Assembly (NCBI GenBank): GCA_025351065.1
Contig: JANXWQ010000400.1
Location: 1 to 5,163 of the forward strand
DNA: 5,163 nt
Direction of reading: 5' to 3'
Source: Chthoniobacter sp.
GTDB lineage: Bacteria; Verrucomicrobiota; Verrucomicrobiia; Chthoniobacterales; Chthoniobacteraceae
Part shown: positions 1 to 5,065 of the stretch, piece by piece
Layout of the letters: the number at the start of each line of letters is the position of its first letter
Position numbering within the stretch: the stretch's first letter is position 1
Position numbers and translations under genes: made by a program
Notes under the pieces: model-generated
What the model saw: only the letters and a program-made list of their open reading frames with translations
Databases searched by the model: none
What the model was told of the DNA's origin: nothing

Positions 1-677
1 TTCTTCGGCGGGTTCTGCATTTCGTGCAGCACGCCGTCGATGCGGAAGCGCACGCGAAAACGCTTTTCCAGCGGCTCGAGATGGATGTCCGACGCGCGCA
101 TGTTGTAAGCCTCGACGATCATCATCGACACCATCTTGATGATCGGCGCATCCACCGTGTCACCCTCCGCGCCGCCTGATCCGCCTTCGCCGGAAATCTC
201 GACGTCCCCGCCGAGGCCCGCCGCCAGCTCATCCGCCGCCTCATCCGCCGTGCCGTAGTATTTGCGATAGGCGTGCCCGATGGCGTCGGGCGTGGCGCAG
301 ACAAATTCGAGATCGCGGTGCAGCAGGTGATGCAGCGAATCGAACGTGTCGAAATTCAGCGGATCGGCCGTGGCGATGACGAGCCCGGTTTCCGAAATCG
401 CCAGCGGGATGATCTTGAACCGCTTGGCCAGTTCGCGCGGCACCATCTGGATCAAATCCTCCGGCACCGAGAACGCGCCGATGTCCACAAAGTCCATCGC
501 CGCATGCGAGGCCAGCGCCTTGGTCACATCCTCCTGCGTGACCACGCCCTGCTCGATCAGCGCTTCCGGCACGGTCTGGGTGTCTTGCTTTTCTGCGCGC
601 GCCCGTTCGAGCTGGCCTTTGGTCGCGAGACCGTTTTCGAGGAGGATTTCGAGGATGTAGTCGTCGTTCTGAGCCAC
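1..677 (-). CDS. GspE/PilB-family assembly ATPase, N-terminal part (runs off left edge)
   Basis: This is the N-terminal 225 residues of a type II secretion / type IV pilus extension ATPase, a cytoplasmic hexameric motor that powers pilin or pseudopilin assembly. Residues about 5-142 form the MshEN/T2SSE_N region, with two helical units (ILLENGLATKGQL at 11-23 and EALIEQGVVTQEDV at 38-51), then VPRELAKRF (79-87) and ATADPLNFD (102-110). A Gly/Ala/acidic linker follows (about 144-175). The N2 domain of the ATPase then begins with the family hallmark ASDIHLEP (195-202) and VRFRIDGVL (209-217). The Walker A, Asp box and Walker B lie beyond the window, so GspE and PilB cannot be told apart. The start is GTG at 675-677. 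No ATG lies upstream in frame before a stop at 768-770, although a TTG at 765-767 is possible. The upstream stretch is pyrimidine-rich with no Shine-Dalgarno. The MshEN Arg-Leu-Gly positions look degenerate, so c-di-GMP binding is doubtful. Confidence 0.92.
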   Translation of the reverse strand, partial: MAQNDDYILEILLENGLATKGQLERARAEKQDTQTVPEALIEQGVVTQEDVTKALASHAAMDFVDIGAFSVPEDLIQMVPRELAKRFKIIPLAISETGLVIATADPLNFDTFDSLHHLLHRDLEFVCATPDAIGHAYRKYYGTADEAADELAAGLGGDVEISGEGGSGGAEGDTVDAPIIKMVSMMIVEAYNMRASDIHLEPLEKRFRVRFRIDGVLHEMQNPPK

Positions 678-765
678 GGGTGGGAGAGGTGAAAAGTGGA
701 GGGTGGAGGAACGGGGCGCGCGGCGGCGAAACTCAACGCCCGCCTTGCTTCCCGAGTGGGCGAGC

Positions 766-794
766 AATTAAGGGAGCCACCCCGCCAATGTCAA
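766..794 (-). promoter_or_regulatory. Candidate sigma70 promoter for the GspE/PilB gene
   Basis: Read on the minus strand, a perfect TTGACA (789-794) is followed after 17 bp by TTAATT (766-771), which matches TATAAT at three of six positions. Transcription would start near 759, giving a leader of about 80 nt before the GTG at 677. The A/T-rich -10 stands out in GC-rich DNA, which supports the call. It is a visual match only. Confidence 0.42.
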
Positions 795-859
795 AGACCA
801 TCGCCGAATTTTCCCGGGGCGCGCTTTTTTCGCGGGGTCGGAAAAATGCAGGCCGGTGT

Positions 860-963
860 TTTTTTAACGCAGAGCCGCAGAGGCGCAGAGCAGAGATGCG
901 CGGATGTCCGCACCGTCTTCCCCCCCTGCGTCCTCTGCGGCTCCGCGGCTCTGCGTTAAAAAA
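860..963. repeat. 104-bp imperfect palindrome built of GCAGAG 8-mers (REP/MITE-like)
   Basis: The outer arms 860-878 and 945-963 are a perfect 19-bp inverted repeat (TTTTTTAACGCAGAGCCGC and its complement). Pairing continues between 879-883 and 932-936 (AGAGG/CCTCT), and between 884-888 and 926-930 (CGCAG/CTGCG). That makes about 29 bp of stem, interrupted only by an 8-nt bulge (937-944) and a single T (931). The bulge is an extra copy of the unit GCGGCTCY, repeated at 937-944 and 945-952. The loop carries a small palindrome, GCGGATGTCCGC (900-911). The left arm itself is a run of 8-mers containing GCAGAG. The repeat begins 2 bp after the stop codon of the oxidoreductase gene. Similar AACGCAGAG-type intergenic repeats occur in many bacterial genomes as far as I recall. 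The A/T runs are paired at the stem base, so it is not a classic terminator, though it could still define the end of the transcript. Confidence 0.9.
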
Positions 964-965
964 CC

Positions 966-1973
966 CTACCCGCCGACGCCAAGCTGCCGCAGTTCTTCCA
1001 GCCCCACCTCCACCGCCAGCCGGCTGTCCGCCGGCGTGAGGCGCTGCGAGGCGCGGCCCGCATTGATGCTCGCGGCGAAATCGTCCAGCTCGTCCTGATA
1101 GCCGGAGGTGTCGGCGAGCGGCACGGGCTCGGCCTGGCCATCGCGGAGCAGCGTCAGCGCCTTGGCATCCACGGCGGTGTCGTGGACGAGCGTTCCCTTT
1201 TCCATGACCAGCCGGAAGGCATGGCGAAACGCGCCGCCATTCCGATCCCACGCGCCGTGCAGATGCACCGCCGGCCCGCCGTCGTAGCGCCACGCGGCGT
1301 CGATGAGCAGCGGCAGCCCGTGCGGCGCGAGCCCCGTGACGCTCATCGACTGCGGACGCCCGAACCACCACAGCGCCACATCCACATCGTGAATGTGCAT
1401 GTCGAGCACGCCGCCGCTCTCAGCGCCGCGCATGTACCAGTCGTTGCCGCTCCACATCGGCGCGGCGCTGCTGCGGTGAAAACCGGCGTAGAGCGCGCGG
1501 CCAAACTCGCCGCTCGCGAGCAGCGCGTGCGCCTTCACGTACTGCGGCCAGTAGCGCAGGCAGTGGCCGACCATGAGCTGCCGGCCGGTCTCGCGCGCCG
1601 TGCGCTCCATCGCCGCGCAGTCGTCGAGCGAAAGGGACATCGGCTTTTCGCAAAAGACATGCTTGCCCGCACGCATCGCCGCCATCGCCAGCGGCGCGTG
1701 CATCGGCGTGGGCATGCAAATGTCCACCGCGTCCACGTTCGGATCGGCGATCAAATCCTCCGCGCGCAAATGCCCGGCCACATCCGCCAGATCGACCTGC
1801 TGCGCCGCCTGCTCGCCGATGTTGAAACTCTTCCCCGCCCAGTCGCCCGCGAGCATCTTCGGGTTGCGGTCGCTCACCGCCACGAGCTGTCCGTGCGCGC
1901 TCTTGCGCCAGCAGTCGTAGTGCATGCGCCCCATCGCCCCGAGCCCGATCAGACCGATCTTCGCCTTCTTCAT
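966..1973 (-). CDS. Gfo/Idh/MocA-family NAD(P)-dependent oxidoreductase
   Basis: This 335-residue protein has the usual length and full architecture of Gfo/Idh/MocA dehydrogenases, which oxidise or reduce hydroxyl/keto groups of sugars, inositols and related polyols in the cytoplasm. The N-terminal Rossmann fold shows GLIGLGAMGRMH (7-18) for dinucleotide binding and VAVSDRNP (31-38) at the end of beta-2, where an Asp suggests NAD preference. The signature CEKP is at 108-111. The C-terminal substrate domain has SGGVLDMHIHDVD (186-198). By analogy with inositol dehydrogenase, Lys110, Asp191 and His195 would be the catalytic triad; the Asp-His spacing of four fits. There is no signal peptide or Tat motif, so it should be cytoplasmic. 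The ATG lies only 12 bp after the upstream SGNH gene stop, without a clear Shine-Dalgarno, suggesting cotranscription and perhaps translational coupling. The 3' end abuts the 860-963 palindrome. The substrate is not determinable. Confidence 0.94.
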   Translation of the reverse strand: MKKAKIGLIGLGAMGRMHYDCWRKSAHGQLVAVSDRNPKMLAGDWAGKSFNIGEQAAQQVDLADVAGHLRAEDLIADPNVDAVDICMPTPMHAPLAMAAMRAGKHVFCEKPMSLSLDDCAAMERTARETGRQLMVGHCLRYWPQYVKAHALLASGEFGRALYAGFHRSSAAPMWSGNDWYMRGAESGGVLDMHIHDVDVALWWFGRPQSMSVTGLAPHGLPLLIDAAWRYDGGPAVHLHGAWDRNGGAFRHAFRLVMEKGTLVHDTAVDAKALTLLRDGQAEPVPLADTSGYQDELDDFAASINAGRASQRLTPADSRLAVEVGLEELRQLGVGG

Positions 1974-1985
1974 AAAGCGCCGCCG

Positions 1986-2879
1986 TTACTTCGCGGCGTC
2001 CGCCTTCGCCTTGGCCTCGGCGTCCGCCTTTGCTTTCGCGTCCGCTTCGGCCTTTGCTTTGGCCTTCGCCTCGGCCTGGGCCTTGACCTGCGCTTCGAGC
2101 CCGGTCCACGCGGCCTGCGCCTTGGCGAGCTGCGCCGCATCGAGCCCCAGCGCCTTCAGCACCCCCGTCGCCATCAGCTTGTTGCCCTCCGTGTTCATGT
2201 GGACGCCGTCGCCCGTCAGCACCTTTTTCTCCGGCTGGTTTTCCACCTTGATGCGCTCTTGAAACATCGCGTTCAAATCCGCCACCGGCAGCTTCTTCGC
2301 CTTCGCCAGCCCGCGCAGAAATTCGTTGAACGGCGCGAGCTTCGCATTCTCCGCGTTGTCCAGTTTCTCCTGGATCACCGTCGCCGTCAGCATCACCACC
2401 TTCACGTTTGCCGCCTGCGCCCGCTCCACGATTTGCGTGATGTTTTTCTCGTACGTTCCCCGCTCCCCCACCTGCTCATCGTAAGCCCCCTCCACCGCCG
2501 CCGCCGCGTCATTCAGCGGCACGCCTTTCTTGCCATGCCACACGTCATTCACCCCGCAGCTCAGCGTCATCCACTGCGGCTTTTTTGCAAGAACATCGCG
2601 CTCCAGCCGCGCCAGCATGTCATTGGATTTGTGGCCGCCGATCCCGGCGGGGACAGGCTCCGCGTTCACGCCATTCGCCGCGAGGCCCGCCATGACGAGC
2701 CGGACGTAGCCGAGCGGACTGTCCCACCCGCCCTGCGTGATCGAATCGCCGAGAAAGGCAATCTTCTCGCCGCTCTTCACGGCGATTTCGGCTGCGGCGC
2801 TTTGGACAAAAGCGGCGCTGAAAATAACCGCAGCGGCGAAACGCCAGACGGCAGGGATACGGGGAGATGAGGTGTGCAT
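1986..2879 (-). CDS. Secreted SGNH/GDSL-family hydrolase with Ala/Lys-rich tail
   Basis: The product is 297 residues when started at the ATG (2877-2879), which follows an AAAGG with a 5-nt spacer. A TTG at 2895-2897 would add six residues but is less likely. An N-terminal signal peptide (hydrophobic about 13-25, ending QSAAA) should be cleaved near residue 30, so the enzyme acts outside the cytoplasm. The SGNH blocks are present in order: FLGDSITQGG with nucleophile Ser46 (block I), GIGGHKSND from 79 with the oxyanion Gly (block II), CGVNDVWHG from 108 with Asn111 (block III), and DGVHMNTEG with Asp224 and His227 (block V). Family members are esterases or acetyl-esterases on carbohydrates and lipids; no substrate is visible. 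Two oddities: a segment of about 19 residues (123-141) between block III and the next helix, and a highly charged Ala/Lys/Glu/Asp tail (262-297). It sits 48 bp after the propeller gene and 12 bp before the oxidoreductase gene. Confidence 0.93.
   Translation of the reverse strand: MHTSSPRIPAVWRFAAAVIFSAAFVQSAAAEIAVKSGEKIAFLGDSITQGGWDSPLGYVRLVMAGLAANGVNAEPVPAGIGGHKSNDMLARLERDVLAKKPQWMTLSCGVNDVWHGKKGVPLNDAAAAVEGAYDEQVGERGTYEKNITQIVERAQAANVKVVMLTATVIQEKLDNAENAKLAPFNEFLRGLAKAKKLPVADLNAMFQERIKVENQPEKKVLTGDGVHMNTEGNKLMATGVLKALGLDAAQLAKAQAAWTGLEAQVKAQAEAKAKAKAEADAKAKADAEAKAKADAAK
1989..2096 (-). repeat. Degenerate short tandem repeat encoding the Ala/Lys tail
   Basis: This DNA is an imperfect hexamer-like array (GCCAAG/GCGAAA/GCCGAG on the coding strand). 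It encodes alternating Ala with Lys, Glu or Asp in residues about 262-297 of the SGNH hydrolase. Codons vary (AAG/AAA, GCC/GCG/GCA), so it is not a recent perfect expansion. A long amphipathic or single alpha-helix resembling TolA domain II or other Lys-Ala linkers is the likely product; this is an inference from composition. Confidence 0.75.
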
Positions 2880-2927
2880 GCCCGCCTTTGTCCGCAAAAG
2901 CCCCGCGCCAGCGCAAGCGCGAACCGC

Positions 2928-4415
2928 TTACGGCGCGGGAGCCAGCCGGTAAAAATCCGCCGACTGGCCGGTGGCGGCGGGGTCGAGAAATTCCGACGGC
3001 ACGCCGGTGGCGAAGCCGCCCGCCGCGCCGATGGTCTGCCAGCTCGGCGGCGCGAGCGAGCCGGTGCGCTGGATGAGGTAGCCGCGGCTGAAGAGCCCGC
3101 TCCAGCTCAGCCGCAGCCCGTCCGCGCCGAAGTGCGTGGAGCGCAGGTCGGCGGGCAGGTGCGGCACGAGGTTGTTCACGCGGAAGACGTAGCCGCTGTC
3201 GTTGCTGACCACGAGCAGACTGCCATTGGGCGCGATGGAGACGGCGCGCGCCTGGTTGAAGAGGTTGGTTACGTTGAACGGCGGCGCGTGGTTCGTTCCG
3301 ATGAGGTAGGAGTCGTCGCTCTTCCCTTTGCCTTGAATGAATTTGTGCAGGACACCGACCGTGTCCACATACCAGACATCGCTGGTGAAAATGCTACCCG
3401 AGACGAGCGCCTTGTGCGTGCAGAGAAAGTACGCGCCGTTCGGCAGAAAGGCGATGCCGCGGGGCTGCTCGATGTAGCTGTTCCCGATGAGTCGTCCGTC
3501 GGCGGCGAGAGGCGCATTCAAAAACCCGGAAATGCGCGAGCGGGCTTCGGGGCCCTCGATGCGGTAAAGGCCGGTCTCCGTTCTCGTCCCGTCCTCCTCG
3601 GCGCGGTCGGTGACGTAGAGTTTTCCGTCGATCGGACTGACTGCGATATTGCCCGGATTGCGAAAGCCCACGGCCTTGCTGCACACGACCTCGATGCCGC
3701 CCGCGGGCGTCCACTTTTTCACCGTCGCGCCCAAAGCCACGGCCCCCACGGCGGCCGGCTGGATCGGCGCAAACTCATTCGTGTAATAGATCAACTGCTG
3801 GTCGGGACTGACCCACAGCGCGCGACCGGAGGGATACCAGTCGTAGCCATTGTTCGGCGTCTGGCCCGGTTCGGTCGCGGGGTTGGTGACGATGGTCGTC
3901 ATGATGCCGTCCGTGCCCACGCGACGGATGCGGCGGTTGCCGGGGTCGAGCAGATAAACGGTGCCGTCGGGGAAAACGAAAAGGCCGTTCGGGTTGTTAA
4001 GCTGGAGAGTGGTGGCGGGGGCCGGGCCGTCGCCATTGAAGCCCACCACATGCGTGCCGGCGAAAGTGTGCACGCGGCCGTCCGTGGTGATCTTTAGCAC
4101 GGAGTGGCTGGCCTTGTCGGCGATGTAGATATTGCCGTAGGCATCCGCCTGCGCCATGTGCGGATTGGAAAGCGGTACCGGCGGCGCTCCGTTCGCCAGG
4201 GCGCCCTCGTACGCCGCCGGATTTTGCGCCCAGAAATTGATGGAAGTGAGGTCGGGATTGGTCGTCGTCATCTGATGCGTGCCGATGAGCGTGGTCGCCG
4301 TCCCCATCGTCGCCGCCATGTCCGAAAACTCATCGCCCCACCCGGTGCCCGGAAAAACCGCCGCGAGCAAACCAGCGGCAACGGCGAGCGCGAGTGGGGA
4401 GAAACGTGACGGCAT
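2928..4415 (-). CDS. Secreted NHL-repeat beta-propeller protein
   Basis: This 495-residue protein carries a signal peptide: basic MPSR, a hydrophobic run 7-21, and likely cleavage near 27 before DEF. NHL-type blades follow. One spans about 82-120 with DAYGNIYIAD and VLKITTDG. A second spans about 123-177, holding the classic GFNGDG, LNNPNGLFV and GNRRIRRVG motifs. Weaker blades lie at about 190-245, 253-287, 316-360 and 386-414 (ARAVSIAPNGSL), consistent with a six-bladed propeller. The C-terminus (about 434-495) is a separate beta-rich module starting LRLSWSG, with GYLIQRTGSL and SWQTI and ending DFYRLAPAP. In my experience this resembles modules at the ends of exported verrucomicrobial proteins. 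NHL propellers usually bind ligands or proteins, and some are lyases or lactonases; no catalytic site is evident here. Cys245 and Cys332 are the only cysteines. It is the first gene after a strong promoter-like sequence and may lead an operon with the two genes downstream. Confidence 0.88.
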   Translation of the reverse strand: MPSRFSPLALAVAAGLLAAVFPGTGWGDEFSDMAATMGTATTLIGTHQMTTTNPDLTSINFWAQNPAAYEGALANGAPPVPLSNPHMAQADAYGNIYIADKASHSVLKITTDGRVHTFAGTHVVGFNGDGPAPATTLQLNNPNGLFVFPDGTVYLLDPGNRRIRRVGTDGIMTTIVTNPATEPGQTPNNGYDWYPSGRALWVSPDQQLIYYTNEFAPIQPAAVGAVALGATVKKWTPAGGIEVVCSKAVGFRNPGNIAVSPIDGKLYVTDRAEEDGTRTETGLYRIEGPEARSRISGFLNAPLAADGRLIGNSYIEQPRGIAFLPNGAYFLCTHKALVSGSIFTSDVWYVDTVGVLHKFIQGKGKSDDSYLIGTNHAPPFNVTNLFNQARAVSIAPNGSLLVVSNDSGYVFRVNNLVPHLPADLRSTHFGADGLRLSWSGLFSRGYLIQRTGSLAPPSWQTIGAAGGFATGVPSEFLDPAATGQSADFYRLAPAP

Positions 4416-4421
4416 ACCCCG

Positions 4422-4449
4422 ACGCTAGGTTCCCCCACGGGCCTGTCAA
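4422..4449 (-). promoter_or_regulatory. Sigma70-like promoter of the NHL propeller gene, apparently leaderless
   Basis: On the minus strand a perfect TTGACA (4444-4449) is separated by 16 bp from TAGCGT (4422-4427), which fits the TAnnnT pattern. Only six bases (4416-4421) lie between the -10 and the ATG at 4413-4415, so transcription would begin at or next to the start codon. No Shine-Dalgarno fits in that space. Confidence 0.55.
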
Positions 4450-4497
4450 CGGGCGGAGGATGACAGTTCGGTAAGACACCGCTTCGCCCGTTGCCAG
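4443..4497. promoter_or_regulatory. Symmetric inverted repeat covering both divergent -35 boxes
   Basis: The left arm CTGTCAACGGGCG (4443-4455) and right arm CGCCCGTTGCCAG (4485-4497) are complementary at 12 of 13 positions. The inner nine bases are perfect (4447-4455 with 4485-4493). The arms are centred 42 bp apart, close to four helical turns, and each contains the -35 box of one divergent promoter. This could be a shared operator, or simply the same favoured -35 context used twice. Confidence 0.5.
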
Positions 4498-4519
4498 TTC
4501 CCGGCCCCCTTGCTACGCT
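4491..4519 (+). promoter_or_regulatory. Sigma70-like extended -10 promoter of the 98-aa exported protein gene
   Basis: TTGCCA (4491-4496), a 17-bp spacer, then TACGCT (4514-4519) preceded by TGC (4511-4513), an extended -10 pattern. Seven bases (4520-4526) separate the -10 from the ATG at 4527, so the predicted transcript is leaderless or nearly so. There is no Shine-Dalgarno. Confidence 0.55.
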
Positions 4520-4526
4520 GCCCGCC

Positions 4527-4823
4527 ATGAAAGCTCCCGCCCTCCGCCACCTCACCGTCCTCGCCGCCGCCCTCCTCCTCGCCGTCCCAGCGTGGGCGGG
4601 CGATGCCAGCTCGAAGATCATCACCTTCTCCACCGACTCCATCACCGTCGGGAAAAAGCACGCGAAGACCTACAAGATCACCACCGCCACCGTCGTGCAG
4701 GTGAATGGCGCCAAAGCCACCGTGCAGCAGCTCAAGGACGGCATGGACGCCACCGTCACCGCCACCGGCGACACCGCCACCGGCATCGCCGCCACCACCG
4801 AGAAGCCGAAGAAGGCGAAATAA
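4527..4823 (+). CDS. Small exported protein of unknown function
   Basis: This 98-residue protein starts at ATG 4527; a TTG at 4491 is open but lies inside the promoter's -35 box. It has a textbook signal peptide: MKAPALRH, hydrophobic 9-20, and PAWA before likely cleavage at 24/25. The mature part is about 74 residues and beta-rich in pattern: KIITFSTDSITVG, then KTYKITTATVVQVNGAKA, then VQQLKDGMDATVTATGD, ending in Lys-rich KPKKAK. The order 'T-x-T-x-V-x-x-x-G-x-x-A-x-x-x-x-L-x-x-G-M-x-x-T-V' recalls small secreted beta-barrel (DUF5666-like) repeats, but I do not assign it firmly. There are no cysteines and no catalytic motif. It is divergent from the NHL gene, with only 111 bp between the two start codons. 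Codon usage is strongly GC3-rich, like its neighbours. Confidence 0.82.
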   Translation: MKAPALRHLTVLAAALLLAVPAWAGDASSKIITFSTDSITVGKKHAKTYKITTATVVQVNGAKATVQQLKDGMDATVTATGDTATGIAATTEKPKKAK

Positions 4824-4830
4824 GCCGGCG

Positions 4831-5000
4831 CTAAAACAGCCACGCCAACGCCGCGCGGCTGCGGCAGCGGGGCGTGATTTGGAAAGCCGTGGCGGACATC
4901 AGCCCCGGCACCGCCACGCCCGCCTCTGCGCTCAACTGGCCCAAACTCGCGAGCACGCGCGGGCCCGCGTAGAGCGCGGCGCGCTGGCTGTGTGGAGGGG
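4831..5000 (-). pseudogene. Possible C-terminal remnant of a gene convergent with the small exported protein
   Basis: The minus-strand frame ending at TAG 4831-4833 has codon use like a real high-GC gene over its last 50 or so codons (mostly G or C at third positions). It reads SQRAALYAGPRVLASLGQLS, then AEAGVAVPGLMSATAFQ, ending AALAWLF. Its stop lies 7 bp from the convergent small gene's stop. No promoter or start suits it: the only ATG in frame (5070) lies in repeat-like sequence. It may be a truncated gene end or chance open frame in GC-rich DNA. No family is recognised. Confidence 0.25.
4841..4880 (+). terminator. Candidate hairpin terminator between convergent ends
   Basis: CACGCC (4841-4846) pairs with GGCGTG (4871-4876), and inside that GCCGC (4850-4854) pairs with GCGGC (4861-4865), giving an interrupted GC-rich stem. 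It is followed on the plus strand only by ATTT, and on the minus strand by a TTTT about five bases beyond the stem. It begins 17 bp after the stop of the small exported protein gene. The short T-run makes it a weak intrinsic terminator. Confidence 0.35.
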
Positions 5001-5065
5001 CAAGGCGGAGGCCGGAAGCAGCCAGCGGGACCGCCGGAGCAGTTCGCGGCAGCGCCTGGTTAGGC
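4981..5065 (-). repeat. Suspected dispersed intergenic repeat (GCCTAACCAGGCGCTGC family)
   Basis: Read on the minus strand, the stretch begins GCCTAACCAGGCGCTGC at 5065 and, if translated, gives NQALPRTAPAV followed by PLAASGLRLAP. From memory, near-identical pseudo-peptides (NQALQRTAP...) recur in unrelated environmental bacterial ORFs, which suggests a noncoding dispersed repeat rather than a gene. The stop codon of the right-edge gene lies inside its first seven bases. The inner boundary is a guess. Confidence 0.35.

Noticed and set aside
805..848. GC-rich stretch with T-runs as an intrinsic terminator
   Set aside because: Only a 4-bp stem around an A/T-run loop can be drawn, and no T-run follows it on the minus strand where a terminator would be needed.
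733..1371. Minus-strand open frame overlapping the oxidoreductase gene and the palindrome
   Set aside because: Its middle (NAEPRSRRGRRG) is just a translation of the 860-963 repeat, and the rest is a shifted frame of the oxidoreductase gene.
1182..2870. Very long plus-strand open frame (562 codons) opposite the oxidoreductase and SGNH genes
   Set aside because: It is Arg/His/Leu-rich with no domain motifs and is antisense to two genes with complete catalytic motifs. Lack of stops follows from the GC-rich codons of the real genes.
2880..2927. Separate promoter or terminator between the NHL and SGNH genes
   Set aside because: A 5-bp CGCGC/GCGCG stem followed at a distance by TTTT is too weak, and no -35/-10 pair with good spacing precedes the ATG at 2879.
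2874..4097. Long plus-strand open frame (407 codons) opposite the NHL gene
   Set aside because: It is antisense to a well-supported NHL propeller, has low-complexity Arg/Ala/Val composition and no recognisable family.
4930..5065. Full integron attC site (GCCTAAC at 5065-5059 with GTTGAGC at 4936-4930, minus strand)
   Set aside because: The two outer boxes are complementary at only five of seven positions and I find no matching inner L boxes. There is no integrase in view.
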